From: Bradyrhizobium sp. CCGUVB4N
GTDB taxonomy: Bacteria > Pseudomonadota > Alphaproteobacteria > Rhizobiales > Xanthobacteraceae
DNA length: 64,000 bases
NCBI RefSeq assembly: GCF_024199945.1
Contig: NZ_JANADP010000001.1
Location: 7,626,001 to 7,690,000, forward strand
Reading direction: 5' to 3'
Shown in pieces: positions 50,587-59,494 of the stretch; within the stretch, counting starts at the first letter, position 1; every line of letters begins with the position of its first letter. Below the pieces are notes generated by a model. That model saw nothing but the letters and a program-made list of their open reading frames with translations, did not search any database and had not been told where the DNA came from. A program made the position numbers and the translations under genes.

Positions 50587-50648
50587 AAGCAGGGCTCCGG
50601 CCCCTGCTTCGCGGATTTGGTGCGATTTGGAGGTTTGAACCCCTCCAA
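50587..50648 (-). other. Two stem-loops in the leader of the opine-type operon
   Basis: AAGCAGGG (50587-50594) pairs with CCCTGCTT (50602-50609), and TTGGAGG (50627-50633) pairs with CCTCCAA (50642-50648). Both lie in the 264-base gap between the binding protein gene and the divergent LysR gene, 97-158 bases before the former. No known riboswitch class is matched. They could be a structured leader RNA or parts of a dispersed repeat. Confidence 0.4.
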
Positions 50649-50766
50649 TCTGCCGAAAAAGCGGGCTGTCTCCAGCTCTGATGAAAAAGATCGCAAACCC
50701 CGACTTCCATCGTCCAATGAATAATGGCACCCTCTGCATGCCCAAATGTTATGAATGGAAATCGGG

Positions 50767-51666
50767 ATGGCGCGGATCAATTCGCGGCAGGTAGAGGCCT
50801 TCCGGGCAACGATGCTGACCGGCAGCGTCACCGAGGCGGCGGCGCTGATGACGGTGACGCAACCGGCGGTCAGCCGCTTGCTGCGCGACCTCCAGGCGCT
50901 GCTGAAAATGGAGCTGTTCGAGCGGCGCGGCACTGGCCTGGTGCCGACCGCGGCAGCGATGGCGCTCTATACCGAGGTGGAACGTTCGTTCGTCGGCCTC
51001 GAACGCATCACCGCCGCTGCCGAGGAAATCCGCGGCCGCCGCACCGGCTCGCTGCGGATTGCAGCACTGCCGGCGCTGTCGAACGGTTATCTGCCGCGGC
51101 TGACGGGTCACTTCCTGAAGGAGCGGCCAAATCTCAACCTTGCGTTCTTCGGCGTGATCTCGCCGATCGTGGTCGACTGGGTGCTGAACAACCAATGTGA
51201 CGTCGGCTTTGCCGAGGTGCCGATCGCGCATTCGGGTCTACCAACCATGAAATTGCCCGCGCCGGCCCGCGTCGCGGTGCTGCCGACGGGTCATCGCCTC
51301 GCGGAGAAGGAAGTCCTGGAGCCACGCGATTTCGAGGGCGAGACGTTCATCTCGCTGTCCGCGGGATCGTCGAGCCGGCATCTCGTCGACCAGCTCTTCC
51401 ACCGCCACGATGTTCGCCGCGTGCTGCGCGTGGAGACCGCGCTATCCGAGATCATGTGCGGCATGGTGTCGTCGGGGCTTGGGGTTGCGATTTGCGATCC
51501 CTTCACGGCGCAGGAGTTCTCCACCCGCGGCGTCGTCGTGCGTCGCTTCCTGCCGCGCATCGATTTCGAATTTTCAGCGGTCTTTCCCGCCCAGCGCAGC
51601 CCCTCGCCGGTCGCGCTCGATCTGGTCGAGACCATGCGCAAATCGCTCGTCGACTTCGAGGGCTAG
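50767..51666 (+). CDS. LysR family regulator (opine/amino-acid subgroup)
   Basis: A 299-residue LysR regulator beginning INSRQVEAFRATMLTGSVTEAAA with helix-turn-helix LMTVTQPAVSRLLRDL, similar in pattern to the OccR/NocR/OoxR opine regulators and GcvA-like relatives. An ATG at 50755 would add four residues. It is divergent from the transporter-oxidase operon and most likely its activator, with an opine or amino acid as inducer. Its stop overlaps the stop of the convergent amidohydrolase gene by three bases. Confidence 0.9.
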   Translation: MARINSRQVEAFRATMLTGSVTEAAALMTVTQPAVSRLLRDLQALLKMELFERRGTGLVPTAAAMALYTEVERSFVGLERITAAAEEIRGRRTGSLRIAALPALSNGYLPRLTGHFLKERPNLNLAFFGVISPIVVDWVLNNQCDVGFAEVPIAHSGLPTMKLPAPARVAVLPTGHRLAEKEVLEPRDFEGETFISLSAGSSSRHLVDQLFHRHDVRRVLRVETALSEIMCGMVSSGLGVAICDPFTAQEFSTRGVVVRRFLPRIDFEFSAVFPAQRSPSPVALDLVETMRKSLVDFEG

Positions 51667-53036
51667 CCGTTGAATGCCGCCTGCGCCTCCGGCAAGTCCC
51701 AGATCTTGCCGATCGCGGCGGTGCCTGCCGCCGTGATCGCGGCCTCATCAGCACCGAGATAGCGGCCCGCATCGACCAGCATGCGGCCGTCGACCATGAC
51801 CTGATCGATGTTGGCGCGGTTGGCGAGCGCGATCAGTGCGCGGCGCGGATCGAACAGCGGCTGAAGATGCGGATGGGTGAGATCGACGACGGTGAGATCG
51901 GCGGTGGCGCCCGGCTCGATGCGGCCGAGGTCCGGCCGCTTGATGACGTCGGCGGCGACAGCCGTGTTCGCCTCGATCAGCTCCGGTGAGTTCGCCACAT
52001 CGGCGCGCTGCGAGGCCACCTTTGAGATCAGCGACGCCGCATTGAGCTCGCCGAGCAGGTCCATGTTGTAGCCGTCGGTGCCGACCACGGTGCGCACGCC
52101 GTGCTCCGCGAAGCGGCTGAACGCCGCGGTCACGCCGGCGCGCGCGAAGACGCGCGGGCAATTGAGGACAGTCATGCCGCGCGCGGCCATCAGCTTCAGA
52201 TCATCGTCGCTGCTGAACATGCAGTGCGCCGCCATCAGATCGGGCGCGAGCAGGCCGAGCCAGTCCAGATATTCCGCCGGCGTGCGGCCGCCATAGCGCC
52301 TGCCGATGGTCTCGACCTCGGCGCGGCTCTGCGCCATGTGCGTCGTGATGGGCACCCCGAGCTCGCGCGCCCGCGTGGCGCAGGCCTTCAGCAGATCGGG
52401 GCCGCAGGTGTCGGTGGCGTGCGGGCTCATGGCGAGGCTGATGCGGCCGTCGCCGCGATTGTTCCAGCGCTGATAGAGCGCATCCCATGTCGCCATGTCG
52501 GCCGTGCCGTCGTCACCGGAATAGCGGACTACGCCGTCGGCGCCAGCTTTCGCGTCCGATGTCGAGAACAGATAGGGCGCGCCGTAGAAGCGGATGCCCA
52601 TCTCCTCGGCGGCGTCGAACATCTCGGGGATCGAATTGCGGAACGGCTCCATCACCGTGGTGGCGCCGCCCTTGAGGAGCTGGAGGATACCGAGCCGCGC
52701 GACCGCCAGTCGCTCCTCGGCCGATAGAATCTCCGCGCCGCGCTTGGTCAGTGGCAGCAGCACCGTATAGACGATGCTCTGGTTGTTCTTACGGCCGTTG
52801 CCGTCCTCGCTATGGCTGCGCGCCACGGCTTCGGAGAAGCAGTGGTTGTGCAGATTGAGCAGGCCCGGCAGGACGAAGCGGCCGGGACGGTCGTAGACGT
52901 GATCCGCGCTCGGCCTGTCACGTGTGATCGCGGCGATCTTTTTGCCTTCGACAAGGACCCAATGGTCGCGCAGCACATCCTGCGCGCCGTCCTTGCGTGA
53001 CAGCACATAGCTGCCGAAAATTGCCGTGATGCTCAT
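51663..53036 (-). CDS. Amidohydrolase of the ATZ/TRZ deaminase group
   Basis: A 457-residue metal-dependent hydrolase that removes an amine or halide from a heterocycle. Metal ligands: NLHNHCF (His-x-His, about residue 63), His in TTHMAQS, His in AAHCMFS and Asp in VGTDGYNMD. The Glu that follows the third His in most deaminases (HxxE) is replaced by Gln here (HMAQ), as in some s-triazine-type hydrolases. It overlaps the upstream binding-protein gene by four bases and is the last gene of the operon that starts with the carbamoylase. Confidence 0.88.
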   Translation of the reverse strand: MSITAIFGSYVLSRKDGAQDVLRDHWVLVEGKKIAAITRDRPSADHVYDRPGRFVLPGLLNLHNHCFSEAVARSHSEDGNGRKNNQSIVYTVLLPLTKRGAEILSAEERLAVARLGILQLLKGGATTVMEPFRNSIPEMFDAAEEMGIRFYGAPYLFSTSDAKAGADGVVRYSGDDGTADMATWDALYQRWNNRGDGRISLAMSPHATDTCGPDLLKACATRARELGVPITTHMAQSRAEVETIGRRYGGRTPAEYLDWLGLLAPDLMAAHCMFSSDDDLKLMAARGMTVLNCPRVFARAGVTAAFSRFAEHGVRTVVGTDGYNMDLLGELNAASLISKVASQRADVANSPELIEANTAVAADVIKRPDLGRIEPGATADLTVVDLTHPHLQPLFDPRRALIALANRANIDQVMVDGRMLVDAGRYLGADEAAITAAGTAAIGKIWDLPEAQAAFNG

Positions 53037-54616
53037 GCGGGGCGTACGTTCCAGAAGACGGCGGTGCCGTCGAGAATGCCGGTGATGTCTTTGCGATAGG
53101 CGGTCGGCTGCTTGTACAGGCCGATTGGAATATAGGGGATTTCCTCGAAGGCGACTGCCTGGATCTGGCGGCAGATGCGCTGCTGCTCCGCGAGCTCGGA
53201 CGCCGCCAGCCACTGGCTGCGCAAGGGTCCCATCTTCTCGCTCGCATACCAGCCGGCGACCTTGCCTTCGCCACGGATGTTGGTGTTGCCGGCCGGGTTG
53301 AGCCAGTCGATGCCCTGCCAGTTACCGACCGCCGCACTCCAGCCGCCCTGCCCGATCGGATCCTTCTTCAACTGGCGCTGCAACACGACTGCGAAGTCGA
53401 GCCCGGCATATTCGACATTCATGCCGGCCTTGCGCAAACTATCGACCGCGATCTCGCCAAGCGGCTTCTGTGCCAGCGAGTTGGTGGGGACCAGCACCAC
53501 GATCTTCTCGCCATTGTAGCCGGCGGCCTTCAGGTCGGCCTTGACCTTGTCGTAGTTGCGCGGGCCGCGGAACACATCGAGGCCGACGTCGCTCGCCATC
53601 GGCGTATCAGGTGCGAAGAAGCCGACCGGCGAGACCTGGAACGCCGGATCGGTGCCGGCGACGGCCGTCATGAAGGCGGACTGGTCGATGGCGCCGAGCA
53701 AGGCACGGCGGACGGCCGGATTATCGAACGGCGGCTGCAAATGATTGAGGCGCAGCATGCAGGCGTAGCCTCTGGGATCGAGGATGCGCGTCTCGATGTC
53801 GCCGGCGGCCTTGATGATCGGCAGCAGATCGTGCGGCGTGGTCTCCTGCCAGTCCTGTTCGCCGGTCTGGAGCGCGGCAACACCGGTGCCGGCATCGGGC
53901 GTGGTGGTCCAGACCACGCGGTCGTAATGCACGATCTTGGGACCCGCCGTCCAATCCGGCTTGCCGTCGGTGCGCGGCTGATAGCGCTCGAATTTAGCGT
54001 AAGCATTGCGGGCGCCCTGCACGCGCTCGTCGGCGAGGTAGCGGAACGGACCGCTGCCGATGACGTCGGTCAGCGGCTTGAACGGGTCCTGGCTCGCCAG
54101 CCGCTCCGGCATCATGAAGCAGGGATTGATCGCGGCCTTGCCCAGCGCCTGCGGCAGCAGCGGAAACGGACGCTTGAGGCGAAAGCGGATGGTGCGATCG
54201 TCCGCCGCCGCCAATTCGGCAGTCGCCTCCATCAGCTCGCCGCCAAAACCGTCGCGCGCCGCCCAGCGGCGAATGCTGGCGACGCAATCGCGGGCAAGCA
54301 CGCGCTCGCCGTCGTGCCAGAACAAGCCGTCACGCAAGCTGAGGTCCCACTGCAGCTGGTCGCCCGAGATCGCATGGCCCGACAGCATCTGCGGCGAGAC
54401 CTGGAGCGAGGAGCTCATGCCATAGAGCGTGTCGTAGACCATGAAGCCATGGTTTCGCGACACCTGCGCGGTCGAGTAGATCGGATCGACGAAGGCGAGA
54501 TCGATCACGGGAATGAAACGCAGCGTGCTCTGGGATTCGGCGCGGACGATGCCCGGCAACGAAAGCGCCGGCACCGTTGCGGCAGCCTTGAGGAGCGAAC
54601 GGCGAGAGATGGGCAT
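53033..54616 (-). CDS. Peptide-type ABC binding protein with Tat signal
   Basis: A 527-residue secreted binding protein of the SBP_bac_5 (DppA/OppA) family. The N-terminus MPISRRSLLKAAATVPALS carries a twin-arginine motif, so it is exported folded. The typical segments LRDGLFWHDGERVLARD and FMMPERL are visible. No cognate peptide permease or ATPase gene is in the window, so it must use a channel encoded elsewhere. It lies between the racemase and amidohydrolase genes. Confidence 0.9.
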   Translation of the reverse strand: MPISRRSLLKAAATVPALSLPGIVRAESQSTLRFIPVIDLAFVDPIYSTAQVSRNHGFMVYDTLYGMSSSLQVSPQMLSGHAISGDQLQWDLSLRDGLFWHDGERVLARDCVASIRRWAARDGFGGELMEATAELAAADDRTIRFRLKRPFPLLPQALGKAAINPCFMMPERLASQDPFKPLTDVIGSGPFRYLADERVQGARNAYAKFERYQPRTDGKPDWTAGPKIVHYDRVVWTTTPDAGTGVAALQTGEQDWQETTPHDLLPIIKAAGDIETRILDPRGYACMLRLNHLQPPFDNPAVRRALLGAIDQSAFMTAVAGTDPAFQVSPVGFFAPDTPMASDVGLDVFRGPRNYDKVKADLKAAGYNGEKIVVLVPTNSLAQKPLGEIAVDSLRKAGMNVEYAGLDFAVVLQRQLKKDPIGQGGWSAAVGNWQGIDWLNPAGNTNIRGEGKVAGWYASEKMGPLRSQWLAASELAEQQRICRQIQAVAFEEIPYIPIGLYKQPTAYRKDITGILDGTAVFWNVRPA

Positions 54617-54637
54617 TACAAGAGCTCCTGCAGGATC

Positions 54638-55294
54638 TTACGTATTCAACAACACCGCGCCGATCGCAGCCGCGACCGCCTGCTGCGCCGGTTCGATCAC
54701 GGGCACGCCGATCGCTTCCGCAATCGCCGCGCGATGCGAGGCCATGCCGGCACAACCCATCACCACGACATCGGCGCGATAGTGCGTGACCAGCGCACGA
54801 CCAGCGTCGATCAACCGGCCGCGGATGTCCGCGCCCGCCGTTTCCGCCGCGCTTGCGCCGACCGACCAGCTTCCGGCATAGCGGCTGTCGACGCCCATCA
54901 CCCGCGCCATGCGCTGCTGGCGGCGGATGCTCGACGGCGACAGCGCGATGACGCCATAGCGTTCGCCCAGCATCAGCGCACGAAAGATCCCGCATTCGGC
55001 GATGCCCATCACGGGGCGTCCGCCGGCCGCCTCGCGCACCGCATGCAGGCCTGGATCGCTGAAGCAGGCTAGCACGAAGGCATCCGCATCGTCGCGCGTG
55101 ACGCGGTTGACCAGCGGCATCACGACGCTGTCAGAATCGCGCTGCGAGCTGATGCTTGGCGGTCCCTCGGCAAGACCGACCACCTCGATCTCAGGCCCGC
55201 CTGATATCCGCAGCGGCGCGACCGCATCGTCGATCGCCGTCGTCACCGACGCCGAGGAGTTGGGATTGATGACGAGGATGCGGCGACGGGTCAT
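54638..55294 (-). CDS. Hydantoin/Asp-Glu racemase family protein
   Basis: A 218-residue cofactor-independent racemase with the two catalytic cysteines of the family: FVLACFSDPGLHAVRE (first half) and VVMGCAGMASHRAA (second half), and the start RRILVINPNSSASVT. This pattern is typical of hydantoin racemases (HyuE/HyuA), which interconvert D- and L-5-substituted hydantoins. Together with the carbamoylase in the same operon it points to hydantoin or carbamoyl-amino acid use. ATG 55294 begins the domain. Confidence 0.92.
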   Translation of the reverse strand: MTRRRILVINPNSSASVTTAIDDAVAPLRISGGPEIEVVGLAEGPPSISSQRDSDSVVMPLVNRVTRDDADAFVLACFSDPGLHAVREAAGGRPVMGIAECGIFRALMLGERYGVIALSPSSIRRQQRMARVMGVDSRYAGSWSVGASAAETAGADIRGRLIDAGRALVTHYRADVVVMGCAGMASHRAAIAEAIGVPVIEPAQQAVAAAIGAVLLNT

Positions 55295-55302
55295 GGCACT
55301 CC

Positions 55303-56187
55303 TCAACGGTTGGCGGCCTCGTGGCGCAGGAAGTTCTCAGCGATCTTCTCGCCGGTGGTGATCCAGACGTCCGGGCACGATTTTGCGTAGGTCAGGAACT
55401 CGCGCAGCAGGCGCAGCCGCATCGGACGGCCGCTGCATTGCGGATGCAGCACGGTCGTCACCATCGCACCCCAGTCCCTGGTTTCGTCGAGCTCGTCCTT
55501 CCAGATCGAGAGTACGTGCTCCTTGGGGAAGATCGAGCGCGGGCTGAAGCGCGCCGACAGGCCGTGCATCCAGTCATCATAGCTCGCCGTCACCGGCAGT
55601 TCGATCGTGCCGGGCTTGCCGTCGGCGAGGCGATGCCGATAAGGCCGCACGTCATCGCGGAACGAGGAGGTGTAGACGATGCCGTGACGCACGAGTGCTG
55701 CGCGCAGCTCCTCGGTGAATTCACCGTATGGCGCCCGATAGCCGGTCGGCTTGACGCCGAGCCGACGCTTCAGCGCCTCGAAGCCGCGCTCCAGCTCCTC
55801 CTCGATCCAGGGATCGCCGGGATCCGGCAGGAGATGATGATAGCCGTGATGGCCGATCTCGTGGCCGGCCTTGAGGATCGACTCCGCCATCGCCGGATGC
55901 GCATCGACCGACCAGCCCGTGACGAAGAACGTCGCCTTGAGATCGAGCTGATAGAGCAGCTCCAGCAGCTTTGGCGTGCCGACGCGCGCCTCGTAGCCGC
56001 CATAGCTCATGGTGATGAGCCGCTGGGCGTGCACGGCGTCCTTGCTGGTCCACGCGCTTTCCGCGTCGACGTCGAAGGACAGGAACATCGCCGATGCGTA
56101 CGGCTTCGGCCAGGGATATTCCGGTGCGGGATCCGCGGTGTTGGCTGGGGTGAGCGGAATGCTCTGGAGGGCCTTACTGTCCAGCAT
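55303..56187 (-). CDS. Polysaccharide-deacetylase-fold hydrolase (PuuE/HP0310-like)
   Basis: A 294-residue enzyme of the NodB-homology fold: FLSFDVDAESAW at the first metal Asp, GHEIGHHGYHHLLPDP with the metal His pair (HxxxH, about residues 112-118) and YRAPYGEFT. The subgroup without secretion signal includes allantoinase PuuE and peptidoglycan deacetylase HP0310. In this operon a role in opening a cyclic ureide (allantoin, hydantoin) is attractive, which would supply the missing cyclic-amidase step. It overlaps the binding-protein gene upstream by 14 bases. Confidence 0.88.
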   Translation of the reverse strand: MLDSKALQSIPLTPANTADPAPEYPWPKPYASAMFLSFDVDAESAWTSKDAVHAQRLITMSYGGYEARVGTPKLLELLYQLDLKATFFVTGWSVDAHPAMAESILKAGHEIGHHGYHHLLPDPGDPWIEEELERGFEALKRRLGVKPTGYRAPYGEFTEELRAALVRHGIVYTSSFRDDVRPYRHRLADGKPGTIELPVTASYDDWMHGLSARFSPRSIFPKEHVLSIWKDELDETRDWGAMVTTVLHPQCSGRPMRLRLLREFLTYAKSCPDVWITTGEKIAENFLRHEAANR

Positions 56188-57004
56188 TGATGGTCGCCTT
56201 TTCGAGTGCGTTGTCTGTCAGTTTCCACTTGGCAAGCAGGGTCTTGTAGGTGCCGTCGGCGATCAGCGCGTCGACCGCCTCCAGCATTGCCTGCTGGAGT
56301 GCCTTTTCCTTGACCGGCAGCGCAATGCCGGTGAACTGCGTTGCGAAGGGATCGCCGACCGGCGCATAGGTGCCCGGCTCGAGATCCATCACATAGGGCA
56401 GCGTCTCGTTGCCCTGCACGGCGGCGTCGATGCGGCCCTGCCTGAGCTGCGTGCGCGCATCTGCCGAGCCATCCGTGCCGACGAACTGGATCGGGTTGCT
56501 GCCGCAGTTCTTCTGGCTCCACTTGTCGATCTCGGCCGGAAACATGGTCCGGCGGCTGGCGCCGACCTTCTTTCCGCACAGTGCAGCCATGTCCTTGAAC
56601 TCGGACGCACGGGACTGCTGCACGAAGAATTTTGGGCCGCTGCGCAAATAGTCGACGAAGGAGGCAATGTCGTGCCGGCTCGCATAGTCGGTGAAGCCGG
56701 ACAGGATGGCGTCCACCCGCCCCGTCGAAATCGACGGCATGAACTCGGCAAAGCTGGTTTCGGTCCATTCGATCTTGACGCCGAGCTTGCGCCCGAGCGC
56801 CTCGCCGAGATCGATGTCGAAGCCCGACAGCGCGTTGGTCGCGGGATCGCGGAACTCCATCGGCGGATAGTTCGGCACCAGCGCCACCTTGAGGCTGCCG
56901 CGCTTGGCGATGTCAGGCGGCAGCTCGATCGCCCAAGCCTTAGTACCAAGCGCCGAGACGCTCATGGCACCGAAAAGCGCCGCCGCAACGAAAAGTCTTT
57001 TCAT
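56174..57004 (-). CDS. Polar amino acid ABC binding protein, copy 2
   Basis: A 276-residue secreted type II binding protein (signal peptide to about residue 26) of the GlnH/HisJ family. ELPPDIAKRGSLKVALVPNYPPMEF and FRDPATNALSGFDIDLGEAL are the typical ligand-pocket segments. It is a paralogue of the protein at 58635, so one permease/ATPase set serves two receptors. The stop lies inside the next gene's start region, with 14 bases of overlap. ATG at 57004. Confidence 0.92.
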   Translation of the reverse strand: MKRLFVAAALFGAMSVSALGTKAWAIELPPDIAKRGSLKVALVPNYPPMEFRDPATNALSGFDIDLGEALGRKLGVKIEWTETSFAEFMPSISTGRVDAILSGFTDYASRHDIASFVDYLRSGPKFFVQQSRASEFKDMAALCGKKVGASRRTMFPAEIDKWSQKNCGSNPIQFVGTDGSADARTQLRQGRIDAAVQGNETLPYVMDLEPGTYAPVGDPFATQFTGIALPVKEKALQQAMLEAVDALIADGTYKTLLAKWKLTDNALEKATINAGQ

Positions 57005-57019
57005 CAATACGCCCCCATT

Positions 57020-57784
57020 TCAGATCACAGCCGAAAGAAATGCCTTGGTGCGCTCTTCGCGCGGCGCGCCCAGCACTTCGGACGCGCGGCCCTGTTCGAC
57101 GATCGCGCCCTGGTCCATGTAGACGACGCGGTCGGCGACCTCGCGGGCAAAGCCGAGCTCGTGCGTCACCACCATCATGGTCATGCCGCTCTTCGCCAGC
57201 TCCTTCATCACCGCGAGCACCTCGCCGACGAGCTCGGGATCGAGCGCGCTGGTCGGCTCGTCGAACAGCATCAGCATCGGCTTCATCGCGAGCGCCCGCG
57301 CAATCGCGACGCGTTGCTGCTGGCCGCCCGAGAGTTGCGCGGGATACGAATTGGCCTTGGCCGCAAGGCCGACGCGGCGCAGCAATTCGAGCGCTTCAGC
57401 GCGTACCTCGTCGACTTTGCGGCCCTGCACCTGCAGCGGGCCTTCGGTGATGTTCTCCAGCGCGGTCTTGTGCGGAAACAGGTTGAAGCGCTGGAACGCC
57501 ATGCCGGTCTTCAGCCGCTGCCGCCCGATCTCGTTCTCGCTGAGGCGATGCAACCGCCCGCTTTGCTCGCGCACGCCAAGCAATTCGCCATCGAGCCAGA
57601 TGCCGCCGCTATCGATGACCGCGAGCTGGTTGATGCAGCGAAGCAGCGTGGTTTTGCCGGAGCCGGAGGCGCCGATCAGGCACATCACCTCGCCGGGCCA
57701 GACGTCGAGCGAGACGTTCTTGAGAGCCTGAAACTCTCCAAAACTCTTGCTCACCGAGCGGATCGCGACGAGGGGTTTTGTCAT
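57020..57784 (-). CDS. Polar amino acid ABC transporter ATPase (GlnQ-like)
   Basis: A 254-residue ATPase with Walker A GASGSGKTT, signature LSGGQQQRVAIAR, Walker B MLMLFDEPTSALD and switch His in VVTHELGFAR. It has no C-terminal extension, as usual for the GlnQ/HisP group. Four-base overlap with the permease gene upstream. It should drive import of an amino acid or carbamoyl derivative. Confidence 0.95.
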   Translation of the reverse strand: MTKPLVAIRSVSKSFGEFQALKNVSLDVWPGEVMCLIGASGSGKTTLLRCINQLAVIDSGGIWLDGELLGVREQSGRLHRLSENEIGRQRLKTGMAFQRFNLFPHKTALENITEGPLQVQGRKVDEVRAEALELLRRVGLAAKANSYPAQLSGGQQQRVAIARALAMKPMLMLFDEPTSALDPELVGEVLAVMKELAKSGMTMMVVTHELGFAREVADRVVYMDQGAIVEQGRASEVLGAPREERTKAFLSAVI

Positions 57785-58638
57785 CGCGCCAACCGCATGG
57801 TGCCGCGTGCAAAACGGCGTTCGAGCAGCATCTGGAGCGGGGTCAGGATCGAGACGACGAGCAGATACCAGAGCCCGGCGACGATCAGCAGCTCGATCAC
57901 GCGGGAATTGGCGTAATAGATGTTTTCGGCGTTATGCAGCACTTCAGGATACTGGATGACGCTCGCGAGCGACGTCGCCTTCACCATGCCGATGAACTCG
58001 TTGCCGAGCGGCGGGATCACGACGCGCATCGCCTGTGGCAAAATGATCCGGCGCAGCGCCCGCAGCCGTCCCATGCCGATCGCCTGCGCCGCCTCATATT
58101 GTCCGATATCGACCGACAGCATGCCGGCGCGCATCACTTCCGACGTATAGGCGCCCTGGTTGATGCCGAGCCCGAGCAGCGCGGCAAGGAACGGCGTCAT
58201 GACGTCGACGGCGCGCGCGCTCCACAGGCCGGGAATGCCGATGGTCGGAAATACCAGCGCGAGATTGAACCACAACAGCAATTGCAGGATCAGCGGCGTG
58301 CCGCGGAACAGCCAGGTGTAGCCTGCGGCCACCGTCTTCAGCACCGGGTTCGGCGACAGCCGCATGATCGCGACGACGATTCCGAGGAAGATGCCGAGTC
58401 CCATTGCCAGCACCGCCATCACCATGGTGTTGACGATGCCCTCGAGGATTACTTTTGCGGTGATGAAGCGGCTGACATAGGACCATTCGATCTGGCCATT
58501 GGCGAAGGCTCGCGCGATCGCCGCCAGCACCAGGACGATCAGGGCCGCGCTCAGCCAGCGAAACCAGTGCGGCTCGCGTGCGATCCGCATTCCCGACAGA
58601 TCGGGAAAACCTTCCGCGAGTGCCGGGGCCGCCTTCAT
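57781..58638 (-). CDS. Polar amino acid ABC transporter permease
   Basis: A 285-residue inner-membrane protein of the HisM/GlnP type with five or six helices, an N-terminal cytoplasmic stretch of about 28 residues and the coupling loop EAAQAIGMGRLRALRRIILPQA. With one permease gene the channel is probably a homodimer. The ATG at 58638 overlaps the stop of the upstream binding-protein gene by four bases. Confidence 0.93.
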   Translation of the reverse strand: MKAAPALAEGFPDLSGMRIAREPHWFRWLSAALIVLVLAAIARAFANGQIEWSYVSRFITAKVILEGIVNTMVMAVLAMGLGIFLGIVVAIMRLSPNPVLKTVAAGYTWLFRGTPLILQLLLWFNLALVFPTIGIPGLWSARAVDVMTPFLAALLGLGINQGAYTSEVMRAGMLSVDIGQYEAAQAIGMGRLRALRRIILPQAMRVVIPPLGNEFIGMVKATSLASVIQYPEVLHNAENIYYANSRVIELLIVAGLWYLLVVSILTPLQMLLERRFARGTMRLAR

Positions 58639-59462
58639 TGCGGTGCCGCGTTCAGCATGGGCTGGGTCACCGCATTCGCACCCAGACCCCATTTGTCGAG
58701 AACTGCCTTGTAGGAACCATCCGCGATCATCACGGTGAGTTTCTCCGTCACGACTTCACGGAGCGCGGCATCGTCCTTGCGGAACATGATGCCTTGATAG
58801 CCCTTCGCGAAGGACTCGCCGACGACGCGGTACTTGCCCGGCTCCTGCGTCTGCGCATAAGGCAACGTCTCGCTGCCCTGTACGGCAGCGTCGATGCGGC
58901 CCTGCTTGAGCTGGTTGCGAACGTCGATCGAGTTCTCGCCCGGCACATATTGGATGGCTGGCTTGCCGCCCGCCTCGCAATTCTGCTTGCTCCACTTCTC
59001 GATCTCGACCGGAAAGCTGGTGCTGCGGGTGGTGCCGACCTTCTTGCCGCAGAGATCGGTCGCATCCTTGGCCGCACTGTCCGCCATCACGAAGAACTGC
59101 GGGCCGGTCGTGAGGTAATCGACGAAATCGGCGCTCTCGCGTCGCGAGGCACGATCGGAGATGCCGGAGATGATGAAATCGGCACGCTTGGTCTGGAGCG
59201 ACGGAATCAGCTCGGCGAACGGCGTCTCGCTCCAGACGATCTTGAGCCCACCGAGCCGCTTGGCGAGTTCGTTCGCGAGGTCGATGTCGAGCCCGACCAG
59301 CTCGTTGCTGGCGGGATCACGGTATTCCATCGGCGCGTAGGTGGAATTGACCGTGAGCTTGAGCGTGCCCGCCTGCTTGATTTCCGCCGGAAGCTCCGCG
59401 GATTGCGCAGACGTTACGGCAGCCAGCGCTGCGAAACCGAGAGAAAGCGAGAGGCGTATCAT
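58635..59462 (-). CDS. Polar amino acid ABC binding protein, copy 1
   Basis: A 275-residue secreted protein with a signal peptide (MIRLSLSLGFAALAAVTSAQS) and the same fold as the protein at 56174. The two share many stretches (for example PMEYRDPASNELVGLDIDLA against PMEFRDPATNALSGFDIDLG), so they arose by duplication and may bind different ligands. It precedes the permease gene and follows the carbamoylase gene by 32 bases. Confidence 0.92.
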   Translation of the reverse strand: MIRLSLSLGFAALAAVTSAQSAELPAEIKQAGTLKLTVNSTYAPMEYRDPASNELVGLDIDLANELAKRLGGLKIVWSETPFAELIPSLQTKRADFIISGISDRASRRESADFVDYLTTGPQFFVMADSAAKDATDLCGKKVGTTRSTSFPVEIEKWSKQNCEAGGKPAIQYVPGENSIDVRNQLKQGRIDAAVQGSETLPYAQTQEPGKYRVVGESFAKGYQGIMFRKDDAALREVVTEKLTVMIADGSYKAVLDKWGLGANAVTQPMLNAAPQ

Positions 59463-59494
59463 GTCAGCTCCTTTGCCAGCGCCGTGCCAGATCG

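Noticed and set aside
50524..50724. 66-codon open frame in the gap before the LysR gene
   Set aside because: It reads through the two stem-loops and lacks a ribosome site; it is a by-product of structured or repeat DNA.
56009..57916. 635-codon plus-strand frame over the amino acid ABC genes
   Set aside because: Antisense shadow; the opposite strand has Walker and binding-protein motifs.
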